Positions 17,514 through 25,456 of a DNA stretch of 64,000 nucleotides are shown one piece after another. This DNA is from DASXTK01 sp050744325 (lineage in GTDB: Bacteria > Actinomycetota > Acidimicrobiia > Acidimicrobiales > VFJN01). The DNA lies in NCBI GenBank assembly GCA_050744325.1, contig JBOGHK010000031.1, forward strand, positions 1 to 64,000, read 5' to 3'. The notes below the pieces were generated by a model. It saw nothing but the letters and a program-made list of their open reading frames with translations, had not been told where the DNA came from and did not search any database. The translations under genes and the position numbers were made by a program. Positions within the stretch are counted from its first letter, which is position 1. Each line of letters begins with the position of its first letter.

Positions 17514-18194
17514 ATGGGATCGGTGTGGACGATCGTGGTCGCGGCTGGCAGCGGCAGCCGCTTCGGGCGACCGAAGCAGTATCAGCCTCTGGGCGATCGC
17601 CGGGTCCTCGACTGGGCGCTGCGCGCCTCTCGCCTGGCGTCCGACGGCGTGGTCCTCGTCGTGCCCGGCGAGCAGGCCGACGACGCCGAGCCTGGGGCCG
17701 ACCAGGTGGTGCCGGGACATGCCAGCCGCTCAGGCTCGGTGCGGGCGGGGCTCGACGCAGTGCCGCTCGACGCCGAGATCGTGGTGGTGCACGACGGTGC
17801 CCGCCCCCTGGCGACCAGCGATCTCTTCGCCAGCGTGATCGCCACCGTGCGTGACGGTGCGGCAGCTGCGGTGCCGGCTGTCCCGGTGACCGACACCGTG
17901 CGGTCGCGCGGTGGCGGGGTGGTCGACCGCGGCGACCTCGTCGCGGTGCAGACGCCGCAGGCCTTTCGAGCCACCGACCTGCGGGCCGCGCACGCCGGCG
18001 GCAACCAGGCGACCGACGACGCCTCGCTGGTCGAGGCAGGCGGCGGCGTCGTGGCACTCGTCCCGGGCGCGGCGACCAACCTGAAGATCACCTACCCGAC
18101 CGACCTGCTCGTGGCCGAGGCCCTGCTCCCTGGTGTCCTGGCCGAGCACTCGCCGGCGCTCCGCCGCCGCGATCGCCAGGCCGAGGCCCGATGA
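17514..18194 (+). CDS. ispD: 2-C-methyl-D-erythritol 4-phosphate cytidylyltransferase
   Basis: 226 residues. The nucleotidyltransferase opening is VVAAGSGSRFGRPKQYQPL, with VVVHDGARP and AVQTPQAFRATDL further on. It joins MEP and CTP to give CDP-methylerythritol in the non-mevalonate isoprenoid pathway. Start ATG 17514 follows a TAGGTT box. The stop overlaps a possible ATG of ispF (ATGA), which is translationally coupled. Confidence 0.96.
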   Translation: MGSVWTIVVAAGSGSRFGRPKQYQPLGDRRVLDWALRASRLASDGVVLVVPGEQADDAEPGADQVVPGHASRSGSVRAGLDAVPLDAEIVVVHDGARPLATSDLFASVIATVRDGAAAAVPAVPVTDTVRSRGGGVVDRGDLVAVQTPQAFRATDLRAAHAGGNQATDDASLVEAGGGVVALVPGAATNLKITYPTDLLVAEALLPGVLAEHSPALRRRDRQAEAR

Positions 18195-18766
18195 ACGTCC
18201 CGTCACGTCCCGTCCCTGGCTCATCCGACGGACGGCCTCTGTCCGCGGCCGAGTCGAGGTGGTCGATGAGCGGGTCGGGGTTGCGGATCGGGCAGGGCTT
18301 CGACGTCCATCCCTTCTCCGACGACCCGGACCGGCCGCTGTTGCTCGGCGGCGTCCGCTTCGAGGGGGAACGGGCGCTCGCGGGGCACAGCGACGGCGAT
18401 GTCATCGCTCACGCAGTGGCCGACGCGCTGCTCGGCGCCGCGGGCCTCGGCGACATCGGCCAGCACTTCCCGGACAGCGAGCCCGCGTGGTCCGGTGCCG
18501 ATTCGATCGACCTGCTGCGCCGCTCGGTGGTCGACCTCCGCAAGGCTGGTTGGCGCCCCCAGAACGTCGACTGCACGGTGGTGCTCGAGACGCCCCGGCT
18601 CGCGCCCCGCCGCCCGGACATCGAAGCCTGCCTGTCCGAGGCGGTCGGCGCACCGGTGACCGTGAAGGGGAAGCGGGCCGAGGGGCTCGGTGCGCTCGGG
18701 CGCAACGAGGGCGTCGCGTGCTTCGCGGTCGCGCTGGTCGCCAGCGACGAGGTGCGGCGGTCGTGA
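18191..18766 (+). CDS. ispF: 2-C-methyl-D-erythritol 2,4-cyclodiphosphate synthase
   Basis: Up to 191 residues. The zinc-binding GFDVHPF and GHSDGDVIAHAVADALLGAAGLGDIGQHFPD motifs are intact, as is the C-terminal KGKRAEGLGALGRNEGVACFA. It cyclises CDP-methylerythritol 2-phosphate with release of CMP. Two starts are possible: ATG 18191 in an ATGA overlap with ispD, or ATG 18266. The latter gives the usual family length of about 165 residues, because the first 25 residues look non-conserved. Its stop overlaps the GTG of rlmB. Confidence 0.95.
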   Translation: MNVPSRPVPGSSDGRPLSAAESRWSMSGSGLRIGQGFDVHPFSDDPDRPLLLGGVRFEGERALAGHSDGDVIAHAVADALLGAAGLGDIGQHFPDSEPAWSGADSIDLLRRSVVDLRKAGWRPQNVDCTVVLETPRLAPRRPDIEACLSEAVGAPVTVKGKRAEGLGALGRNEGVACFAVALVASDEVRRS

Positions 18767-19800
18767 GCCCGGCACGTGGCTCAGGCGGCCGGGGTGGCGG
18801 ACGTGGGGGTGGGGGTCGTGACCGCGGCGGTGGTGGTCAGTCCCGCCGATCCAGGCCCTCCGCCCGGTCCGGCCAGACTCGCCAGCCACGAGACGCTGGC
18901 AGTGGCCGCAGCGGGCGCAGCGAGCGGGGTGGACGACCGGGCCCGCCGCCGACCCGGCTCGAGCCCGGGGCTCGCAAGCCACAGTCGATCCCGTCCGGCC
19001 AGCGTGGCCAGTTGGGCCGGTCGGCGGGTCGGGCGGCCCGGCGCTCGTTGGGTGGAGACCAGGTCGAGGGCCGGCAGGCCGTGCGCGAGCTTCTGCTCGC
19101 CGGGCGCCGCAAGGCGAACGAGATCTGGATCGCTTACGACGCCGAGCATGCGCCGGTCCTGGACGACATCCGCGAGCTGGCCGAGTCGGCACGCGTCCCG
19201 GTGCGTGACGTCGGTCGGGGCCGTTTCTCGGCCCAGGCCCGCTGCGAGGCACCCCAGGGCGTCCTCGCGTTGGCGGCGCCGCTCCCCGAGGCCGACCTCG
19301 ACGACCTCATCGGCGGGACGGCATCGTCCCGTACCGCCCGCCGGGCGGCACCGTTCCTGGTGGCGCTCGACGGTGTGACCGACCCCGGCAACCTGGGGGC
19401 AGTCCTCCGGTCGGCCGAGTGCGCCGGCGCGACCGGGGTGGTCCTGCCGCGCCATCGGGCGGTGCATGTGACCCCCGCGGCGACCAAGGCGGCTGCCGGG
19501 GCCATCGAGCACCTGCCTGTCGCCGTTGCCGGCGGACTGCCCGCCGCGCTGGCCCGGATGCGGAAGGCCGACGTGCTGGTGGTGGGTCTCGACGGTGCCG
19601 CCGACCGGTCGATCTACGACCTGCCGCCGAGTGACGGCCCGGTCTGCCTGGTGCTCGGCGCCGAGGGACGAGGGCTGTCGCGGCTGGTGCGCGAGCGCTG
19701 CGACGAGGTGGTCGCGATCCCCCTGTGGGGCCGGCTGGCATCGCTCAACGTGTCGGCGGCCGCGGCTCTGGCGTGCTTCGAGATCGCCCGTCACCGTTGA
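18763..19800 (+). CDS. rlmB: TrmH/SpoU-family 23S rRNA 2'-O-methyltransferase RlmB
   Basis: 345 residues. Translation starts at GTG 18763 within a GTGA overlap with the ispF stop. Residues 1-100 are an unusual low-complexity tail, first RGG-like (GGRGGGRGGGGRDRGGGGQ) and then RS/RP-rich. From about residue 100 the SpoU substrate-binding domain begins (QVEGRQAVRELLLAGRRKANEIW). The knotted SAM-binding domain follows, with motifs DPGNLGAVLRSAECAG, VLGAEGRGLS and IPLWGRLASLNVSAAAAL. It methylates the G2251-type ribose in 23S rRNA. The cysS gene often found between ispF and rlmB in actinobacteria is absent here. Confidence 0.92.
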   Translation: MSPARGSGGRGGGRGGGGRDRGGGGQSRRSRPSARSGQTRQPRDAGSGRSGRSERGGRPGPPPTRLEPGARKPQSIPSGQRGQLGRSAGRAARRSLGGDQVEGRQAVRELLLAGRRKANEIWIAYDAEHAPVLDDIRELAESARVPVRDVGRGRFSAQARCEAPQGVLALAAPLPEADLDDLIGGTASSRTARRAAPFLVALDGVTDPGNLGAVLRSAECAGATGVVLPRHRAVHVTPAATKAAAGAIEHLPVAVAGGLPAALARMRKADVLVVGLDGAADRSIYDLPPSDGPVCLVLGAEGRGLSRLVRERCDEVVAIPLWGRLASLNVSAAAALACFEIARHR

Positions 19801-19930
19801 CGGCCTCGACGGCCTCGATCGCCGCACCGGCACCCCACTGGGACCAACCTGTTCCAGTGGCTGACAACCATCCCGAGCACGGCTAGCTACTACTTCGGTC
19901 GACAGGTGAAGGGTGAGCCAGTGCGAACCA

Positions 19931-19960
19931 CAGGGGCGCGATTCCGAGAAATGCGCCCTG
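19931..19960 (-). terminator. possible tRNA-Thr terminator
   Basis: On the minus strand, a stem of about 7 base pairs (GGGGCGC against GCGCCCT with one bulge) lies 9 bases after the tRNA CCA end. The rest of 19801-19930 shows nothing recognisable. Confidence 0.45.
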
Positions 19961-19968
19961 ACCTGGGA

Positions 19969-20044
19969 TGGAGCCGGAGAGGGGATTCGAACCCCTGGCC
20001 TGACGCTTACAAGGCGCCTGCTCTGCCAACTGAGCTACTCCGGC
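19969..20044 (-). tRNA. tRNA-Thr(TGT)
   Basis: 76 bases including an encoded CCA end. The acceptor stem is GCCGGAG/CTCCGGC with discriminator T; the D arm has TAGCTCAGTTGGCAGAGC and the T arm has GGTTCGAATCC. The anticodon loop CTTGTAA gives anticodon TGT (plus-strand 20009-20011), which reads ACA threonine codons. All stems pair. Confidence 0.95.
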
Positions 20045-20060
20045 GTTGAAACATGATCGT

Positions 20061-20077
20061 GTCCGCCGAAGGCGGAC
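20061..20077. repeat. perfect small hairpin upstream of tRNA-Thr
   Basis: GTCCGCC-GAA-GGCGGAC, 7-base arms with a 3-base loop, 17 bases upstream of the tRNA 5' end on its strand. It falls in the expected promoter region; its role is unknown. The stretch 20078-20152 shows nothing else. Confidence 0.5.
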
Positions 20078-20152
20078 GCCACGTGCGGGCGGGGGTGGGG
20101 TCGGGCAGGAGGATGCTTGCATCGCGTGGCGGGTCACGCCAGCCTTGTCGCC

Positions 20153-20671
20153 ATGGTTCCTGAGCGCAGCCAGGCGCGCGCGAACCCCGCCCGGGGTATC
20201 GCACTGATCGCGACGGCCGTCATCGTCGGGATCTTCCTGCTCCGCAACGGGTGGGAGGACGGCGGTTCGGTCGCGGCCGACGGCGCCGACGACTCGGCGG
20301 CGGCCGGAGCGACGGGCGGCGACGACGGAGCGGGCACCGAAACCACCGCGACCACTGTGGCGCCCCGGCAGCCCGGCGAGATCACCGTGCGGGTGCTGAA
20401 CGCCTCCGGTGTCGCCGGCGCGGCCGGCGCGACCACCGATGCGCTCGCCCAGGCGGGCTATCAGATGGCAGAGGCCGGCAACGCCCCCGAGGGCACCGAC
20501 CCCGCCACCACGGTCGTGCTGCACGCCGCGGGCTACGAGCAGGACGCTCCGCTGGTCGCCCAGGCGGTCGGTGCGGCCGCCACGTCGGTTGCCGCGCTCA
20601 CCGAACCGCCGCAGGTCGATGTCGCCGGCGCCCAGATCGTCGTGATCCTCGGCACCGACGTCGCCGGCTGA
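20153..20671 (+). CDS. LytR_C-domain membrane-anchored protein
   Basis: 172 residues. A short basic N-terminus (ERSQARANPARG) leads into one transmembrane helix (about 15-32, IALIATAVIVGIFLL). A low-complexity D/A/G/T linker follows, then a LytR_C domain (about 85-170: ITVRVLNASGVAGAAGATTDALAQ, VVILGTDVAG). The same domain forms the C-terminus of the LCP protein near 58700 in this window. It is probably extracytoplasmic and envelope-associated. Start ATG 20153 was chosen because upstream codons are non-conserved; no good Shine-Dalgarno is visible. Confidence 0.78.
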   Translation: MVPERSQARANPARGIALIATAVIVGIFLLRNGWEDGGSVAADGADDSAAAGATGGDDGAGTETTATTVAPRQPGEITVRVLNASGVAGAAGATTDALAQAGYQMAEAGNAPEGTDPATTVVLHAAGYEQDAPLVAQAVGAAATSVAALTEPPQVDVAGAQIVVILGTDVAG

Positions 20672-20704
20672 GTCTGGCCTCAAGGCGCGCTCTCGCCGCG
20701 GCGC

Positions 20705-20710
20705 TACCGT
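20705..20710 (+). promoter_or_regulatory. -10 box of otsB
   Basis: TACCGT, 7 bases before GTG 20718; leaderless arrangement. Confidence 0.6.
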
Positions 20711-20717
20711 TGCCGAC

Positions 20718-21482
20718 GTGAGCACCACTGGGGCGCTGTCGTCGTTGATCAGCCGAGCCTCCGAGTGTGGGGTGTTGTTCGACTACGACGGCACCCTCTC
20801 ACCGATCGTCGACGACCCGGCAGCAGCGCGTCCCCTGGACGGTGTGCCCGAGGCGTTGGCCGAACTCCTGGCCTGGTACGGCGTCGTCGGGGTGCTCTCG
20901 GGCCGCCCCGTCGAGTTCCTGCAGCCGCTGTTGCCGCCGGGTGTCGCCCTGTCCGGCCTCTACGGCCTGGAGGTCGTGCGCAACGGCACCCGCACCGACC
21001 ATCCCTACGCGGGTGCGTGGCGCGAGGCCATCGACGACGTCGCCCGCAGCTCGGTGTCGTTGGGCCCGCCCGGGATGCTGGTCGAGCCCAAGGGTCTGTC
21101 GATGACCCTGCACTACCGCACCAACCCCGAGCTGGCCGACGACGTGGCGGCCTGGGCAGCCGCGCAGGCCAGTCGTTCCGGCCTGCAGGTGCGCCCAGCC
21201 CGGATGTCGGTCGAGCTGCACCCGCCGATCCGCGTCGACAAGGGCACTGCACTGAGCTCGCTCGTGGACGACCTCCCGGTGGTGTGCTTCGTCGGCGACG
21301 ACCGGGGTGACCTGCCGGCGTTCGACGCGCTCGACCGGCTCGCCGATGCCGGTCGGGTCACCGTTCGCGGGGCGGTCGCCAGCAGCGAGGCGCCGGCCGA
21401 GCTGGTCGAGCGCGCCGACCTGGTGTTCGACGGTCCCGAGGACGTGTTGGCCTTCCTCCACGACCTCCGCCCTCCACCCTGA
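20718..21482 (+). CDS. otsB: trehalose-6-phosphate phosphatase
   Basis: 254 residues. HAD-superfamily motif 1 is FDYDGTLSPI (nucleophile Asp22, acid/base Asp24). The rest of the fold shows VLSGRP, the cap-domain segment VEPKGLSMTLHYR, VDKGTAL and the acidic motif VCFVGDDRGD. It removes phosphate from trehalose 6-phosphate made by OtsA, encoded convergently next door. Start GTG 20718 is set by TACCGT 7 bases upstream. Confidence 0.94.
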   Translation: MSTTGALSSLISRASECGVLFDYDGTLSPIVDDPAAARPLDGVPEALAELLAWYGVVGVLSGRPVEFLQPLLPPGVALSGLYGLEVVRNGTRTDHPYAGAWREAIDDVARSSVSLGPPGMLVEPKGLSMTLHYRTNPELADDVAAWAAAQASRSGLQVRPARMSVELHPPIRVDKGTALSSLVDDLPVVCFVGDDRGDLPAFDALDRLADAGRVTVRGAVASSEAPAELVERADLVFDGPEDVLAFLHDLRPPP

Positions 21483-21538
21483 CCTGGTTCGGCGACCAGG
21501 GCATCTGTGGCACCCGAGGTGTCGAGCGCGCACTGCGG

Positions 21539-21555
21539 CCGGGCGATGAGCCCGG
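21539..21555. terminator. hairpin between otsB and otsA
   Basis: CCGGGC-GATGA-GCCCGG, 6-base arms and 5-base loop, between the convergent stops; could terminate transcription from either side. Confidence 0.5.
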
Positions 21556-21563
21556 TCAGACGG

Positions 21564-22934
21564 TCAGCCGGCCGCGGCGAGCTGGTCGGCGAGCCAGTCC
21601 GCCGGTCGGCGGCGCTGGGCCCGTTCCCGCAGCGCCTGGGCGTGGACCCGGCGCGCTTCGGGCGGCATGCGCAGCGCTCTGTCGAGCGTGTCGGCCGTGG
21701 CCGCGATGTCGAACGGGGCCACCGGGAGCGCCACGTCGCCCAGCTCGTCCCACACGCCGGCCTCGGGGGACAGGCACAGCACGGCGTCGCGTTCGGACAC
21801 CAGCGCACCCTCCTTGGCGACGAGGTTGAGCCCGTCGCGCAACGGGTTGACCAGCAGGACGTCGGCCCGCCGTAGCAGCGCGACCGAGCGGGGGAAGTCG
21901 TCGCGGGTGTCGTACACGATCGGCGTCCAGGCGTCGGAGCCCCACCGCCGGTTGATCCGCGTCACGGTGCCCTCGAGGTCGGCCTGGTAGCGGTGGTAGT
22001 CGGAGACGCCTTCACGCGACGGGTACACCGAGGCGACGAAAACCACCCGGTCGCGCCATGCGGGATAGCGGTCGAGCAGGTCGTCGAAGGCCAGGAACCC
22101 TCGGACGATGTTCTTGGACAGCTCGATGCGGTCGACCCGGCCGATGACCTGCCGATCGCCGACGAGCCGGTCGATCTCGGCCAGCACCGCGTCGCATTCC
22201 GGCGAGGCCGCCGTCTGCTGGACGTCGTCGGGATCAGCCTGTAGCGGAGACACGAAGGTGCGCGGGTCTAGGGCCAGCACCTCGCGGCAGCTGGCCCGGA
22301 AGTCGTCGGCCCAGCGCCGGGTGTGGAAGCCGCACGCCCGGAAGGCGCACATCCCGCTCAACAGCTCGGCCGCCATCCGCCCGGGCAGCACCCGCAGCCA
22401 GACCGGGGGTGCGAACGGGGTGTGGCTGAAGTGGACGGCGTCGAGGTCCGGCCGGTCCTCGGCCAGGTCGCGGCCCATCAGGGCGAGGTGGTAGTCCTGC
22501 ACCAGCACGACAGCGCCCTTGGGCGCGTTCTCGATGACCGCGTTGGCGAACCGGGCGTTCATCGACCGGTAGGCGTCCCACGCGCGCCGGAACTCGCAAT
22601 CGAAGACCGGCGCTCGAGGCAGGTCGTAGAGGCCATGGTGCACGAACCACAGGGTCTCGTTGCTGACCACGTCGTAAGCCTGGCGGTAGGTCTCGGGATC
22701 GATGGCCAGCAGTCGGGCCTTGAACCCGGCCGCGTCGAGCGTGCCCCGAGCGGCGGCGAGGCGATCGCCGTCGGAGATCGCAGCGGCGATCCACGTGGCG
22801 TCGGACCCCGCGACCAGCGGTCCGATGCCGGACACCAGGCCGCCGGCGCCGCGGCGCGCCACGAGCTCGCCCGTGTCGTCCACGGTGAACGACACCGGCC
22901 CTCGATTCGACACGATCACCACGGGACGACCCAC
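21564..22934 (-). CDS. otsA: alpha,alpha-trehalose-phosphate synthase (GT20)
   Basis: 456 residues, typical OtsA size. The opening is VVIVSNRGPVSF with the UDP-glucose loop GAGGLVSGIGPL. Also visible are VVLVQDYHLALMG, HFSHTPFAPP (usual HIPFP), RVDRIELSKNIVRGFLAF and the C-terminal NPLRDGLNLVAKE. It transfers glucose from a nucleotide sugar to glucose 6-phosphate. Start GTG 22934 is fixed by TAGCCT 8 bases upstream. Together with otsB it makes trehalose for osmotic and stress protection. A related GT20 specificity, such as glucosylglycerol-phosphate, cannot be excluded by eye. Confidence 0.92.
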   Translation of the reverse strand: MGRPVVIVSNRGPVSFTVDDTGELVARRGAGGLVSGIGPLVAGSDATWIAAAISDGDRLAAARGTLDAAGFKARLLAIDPETYRQAYDVVSNETLWFVHHGLYDLPRAPVFDCEFRRAWDAYRSMNARFANAVIENAPKGAVVLVQDYHLALMGRDLAEDRPDLDAVHFSHTPFAPPVWLRVLPGRMAAELLSGMCAFRACGFHTRRWADDFRASCREVLALDPRTFVSPLQADPDDVQQTAASPECDAVLAEIDRLVGDRQVIGRVDRIELSKNIVRGFLAFDDLLDRYPAWRDRVVFVASVYPSREGVSDYHRYQADLEGTVTRINRRWGSDAWTPIVYDTRDDFPRSVALLRRADVLLVNPLRDGLNLVAKEGALVSERDAVLCLSPEAGVWDELGDVALPVAPFDIAATADTLDRALRMPPEARRVHAQALRERAQRRRPADWLADQLAAAG

Positions 22935-22942
22935 GGCCCCGG

Positions 22943-22948
22943 AGGCTA
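22943..22948 (-). promoter_or_regulatory. -10 box of otsA
   Basis: TAGCCT, 8 bases before GTG 22934; leaderless arrangement. Confidence 0.6.
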
Positions 22949-23006
22949 ATGCGGGGACCCCGAGACCGATTCCCTGACCCCGCGGGACTTTGAGGGTCAA
23001 TGCCGT

Positions 23007-24044
23007 GTGGCAGGCCACAATGAGTTGGTGCTGGTGGTCGCTGCTCCGGACAAGCTGCGCGGTACTGCCACCGCGGCCGAGGTCGCCGCGGCCGTGAGGG
23101 GTGTCGCGGCGAAGGCCGGGTGGGAATGCGTCGAGCAGCCCATGGCCGACGGTGGCGAGGGGATGCTCGACGTCTTCGGCGGGCCGAACCGCACCACCCG
23201 GGTCACCGGGCCGCTGGGCGAGCCGGTCGAGGCTGCGTGGCGGCTGGAGAGCCGCCTCGCCGTCATCGAGATGGCGCGTGCCTCGGGCCTCGACCTGGTC
23301 GGCGGTCCGGACGCCAACGACCCCATCGCGGCATCGAGCGCCGGCACCGGCGAGCTGATCGCCACCGCGCTGGAGCTCGGCGCGCGGCGCATCCTCGTGG
23401 GCCTGGGTGGGTCGGCGACCACCGACGGCGGGCTCGGAGCGCAGCGGGCGATGTATCCGCTCCACCGCCTGCGGCCCGTCGAGCTGCTGGTGCTGTGCGA
23501 CGTCCGCACGCTGTTCGTCGACGCCGCCGAGGTCTTCGCCCCCCAGAAGGGGGCGTCCCCGGCCCAGGTCCAGCTGCTGAAGCGTCGTCTGGAACGGCTG
23601 GCCGACGTCTACCTGGCCGACCACGGCGTCGACGTCCGCGACCTGGAGGGGAGTGGCGCGGCCGGGGGGCTGGCAGGCGGCCTGGCTGCGGTCGGCGGAA
23701 CGCTGATCGGCGGGTTCGAGGCCGTCGCCGAAGAGAATGGCCTGGTCGAGGCCATCGAGGAGGCCGACATGGTGATCACCGCGGAGGGCTTCCTCGACGA
23801 CGAGTCCTTCGACGGCAAGGTGGTCGGCGGGGTCGCCGAGCTGGCCGCGGCGGCCGGCGTGCCGTGCCTGGCGGTCGTCGGTGAGGTGCTCGCCGGGCTC
23901 GACGTCGCCGCGGCACCGGGCGCAGGCGACCTCCGGGCCGTGTCGCTCGTCGAGCGGTTCGGTCCCGAGCGGGCGCGCGACGACGCGCTGGGCTGCATCA
24001 GCGAGGTCGTCACCGAGGCGTTGGCGACCTATCGGCGTCGGTAG
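23007..24044 (+). CDS. glycerate kinase (GlxK family)
   Basis: 345 residues. The family opening is VVAAPDKLRGTATAAEVAAAV with QPMADGGEGMLDVF next. ASSAGTGELIATALELG and GLGGSATTDGGLGA follow, then the C-terminal TAEGFLDDESFDGKVVGGVAELA (usual EG.ID.QT..GK). It phosphorylates D-glycerate to 2-phosphoglycerate. Slightly shorter than the 370-380 residues usual in the family, with the shortening around the middle. The start is uncertain: GTG 23007 or GTG 23028/TTG 23025, the latter just after a CACAAT box. Divergent from otsA. Confidence 0.88.
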   Translation: MAGHNELVLVVAAPDKLRGTATAAEVAAAVRGVAAKAGWECVEQPMADGGEGMLDVFGGPNRTTRVTGPLGEPVEAAWRLESRLAVIEMARASGLDLVGGPDANDPIAASSAGTGELIATALELGARRILVGLGGSATTDGGLGAQRAMYPLHRLRPVELLVLCDVRTLFVDAAEVFAPQKGASPAQVQLLKRRLERLADVYLADHGVDVRDLEGSGAAGGLAGGLAAVGGTLIGGFEAVAEENGLVEAIEEADMVITAEGFLDDESFDGKVVGGVAELAAAAGVPCLAVVGEVLAGLDVAAAPGAGDLRAVSLVERFGPERARDDALGCISEVVTEALATYRRR

Positions 24045-24052
24045 GCCGGGCA

Positions 24053-24058
24053 TACGAT
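24053..24058 (+). promoter_or_regulatory. -10 box of AI-2E-family gene
   Basis: TACGAT, 6 bases before ATG 24065; leaderless arrangement. Confidence 0.6.
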
Positions 24059-24064
24059 GCGCCG

Positions 24065-25447
24065 ATGAGCCAGGCTGCCGACACCGGACCACCATCGGCG
24101 GCGCCCCGTTCCGCAGACTCGCGGTGGCACATCGAGCGGATCCGGCGCGCTGGGCAGGTGGCGTGGGCACTGGCCGGGATGGCCGCCGTGTTGGCCCTGG
24201 TGGCGTTGGTGGGCTGGGTGGTTCGGGTGATCTGGCCCCCGTTGATCCTGGCCGCGGCCATCGTGTTCCTGCTCAACCCGATCGTGACCCGGTTGCAGCG
24301 GCGACGAGTTCCCCGGGTTCTCGGCACGGGCATCACCTATGTCGCCGTCGCCGGAACGGTGGTGCTGGCCGGGTTCCTGATCGCGCCCCAGGTCAGCACC
24401 CAGTGGGACCAGCTGGCCGACGAGTGGCCCGAGCTGCGCGGCGACATCGAGGAGTGGGTCGACGACCAGGCTGAACGGTCCCGGGAGAACGACTGGCCGG
24501 TCGAGATCCCCACCTCGGAGGAGCTCGAGGACGCGATCGTCGGCAACGACCCTGCCACCGACGTAAACGGCGACGGCGAGGTCAGTGCTGACGAGGAGGC
24601 CGCACAGGACCGCGAGGAGCTGTTCGACCGCATCGACACCTTCCGCGAGGTGGGCCTGCGGGTGTTCAACGTGGGCCTGATCTTCGTGATCGGGCCGATC
24701 ATCGCCTTCTACCTGCTCATCGACCTGCCGCACATCCGGCGGGTGGTCGAGAGCATGATTCCGGAGCGTCGCCGCGACGAGGCGCTGTTGGTCGGCCAGC
24801 GCCTCAACCAGGCCATCGGCGGCTACTTCCGTGGCCAGCTCGCAGTGGCCGCCATCGTGGGGACGATGGCCTCGATCGGCCTGGCGATCCTCGGCCTCGA
24901 CTTCTGGCTGGTCGTCGGCATGACCGCCGGCGTGTTCAACATGGTGCCGATGATCGGCCCGTGGATCGGCGCGATCCCGGGCGTCGTCGTGGCCCTCACC
25001 ACCAGCGACCTGCGCACCGCGCTGTGGGTGGTGGCGATCATGGCCGGGGTCCAGCAGATCGACAACCACTTCATCAGTCCCGTGGTGATGAAGCGGGCGG
25101 TGAAGCTGCATCCCGCCGCCGTGATGCTGGCCCTGCTCGCAGGCGGAACCCTCGGCGGCTTCCTCGGGCTGCTGCTGGCGGTCCCGATCACGGCGGTGCT
25201 CAAGATCATCGTCGGGCACCTGTGGCGCACCTACGTCCTCGGGCAGCCGCTGGAGGTCGAGCGGTTGGCGTTCGCCGCTGAGGATGCCCAACCAGGTGGA
25301 CCGGTCGAGGACGTCGACGAGCGCTCCGAGGCGCTGGACCGCATCGCGTACCCGCTGGAGTCGGACACGGACAGCCAGGCGACCACCGCCGCCGACGATG
25401 CCGCGGACGACACCGACGACCCCTCGAAGGACGCGACGCGCCGGTAG
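24065..25447 (+). CDS. AI-2E/UPF0118-family transporter with EF-hand-like loop
   Basis: 460 residues. Layout is that of AI-2E exporters/PerM: paired helices near 33-70 and 88-108, a long hydrophilic loop (110-205), then further helices. Conserved PMIGPWIGAIPGVVVAL and VQQIDNHFISPVVM are present. The loop holds DVNGDGEVSADE at residues 166-177 (bases 24560-24595). This matches the 12-residue calcium-binding EF-hand/dockerin loop at positions 1, 3, 5, 6, 8, 9 and 12, which is not a family feature. The acidic C-terminal tail (375-460) is disordered. Start follows a TACGAT box. Substrate unknown; other members move autoinducer-2 or ions. Confidence 0.87.
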   Translation: MSQAADTGPPSAAPRSADSRWHIERIRRAGQVAWALAGMAAVLALVALVGWVVRVIWPPLILAAAIVFLLNPIVTRLQRRRVPRVLGTGITYVAVAGTVVLAGFLIAPQVSTQWDQLADEWPELRGDIEEWVDDQAERSRENDWPVEIPTSEELEDAIVGNDPATDVNGDGEVSADEEAAQDREELFDRIDTFREVGLRVFNVGLIFVIGPIIAFYLLIDLPHIRRVVESMIPERRRDEALLVGQRLNQAIGGYFRGQLAVAAIVGTMASIGLAILGLDFWLVVGMTAGVFNMVPMIGPWIGAIPGVVVALTTSDLRTALWVVAIMAGVQQIDNHFISPVVMKRAVKLHPAAVMLALLAGGTLGGFLGLLLAVPITAVLKIIVGHLWRTYVLGQPLEVERLAFAAEDAQPGGPVEDVDERSEALDRIAYPLESDTDSQATTAADDAADDTDDPSKDATRR

Positions 25448-25450
25448 CCT
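25445..25450 (+). promoter_or_regulatory. -10 box of gpgS
   Basis: TAGCCT, 6 bases before GTG 25457. Its first three bases are the TAG stop of the upstream AI-2E-family gene. Confidence 0.6.
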
Positions 25451-25456
25451 CGCTGC

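Noticed and set aside
18133..18762. Upstream extension of the rlmB frame across ispD and ispF.
   Set aside because: The extension overlaps conserved ispD/ispF coding sequence; the GTG at 18763 in a GTGA overlap is the better start.
21564..24170. otsA frame continuing upstream to about 24170 over the glycerate kinase gene.
   Set aside because: The region before 22934 is antisense to a clear glycerate kinase, and TAGCCT sits 8 bases before GTG 22934.
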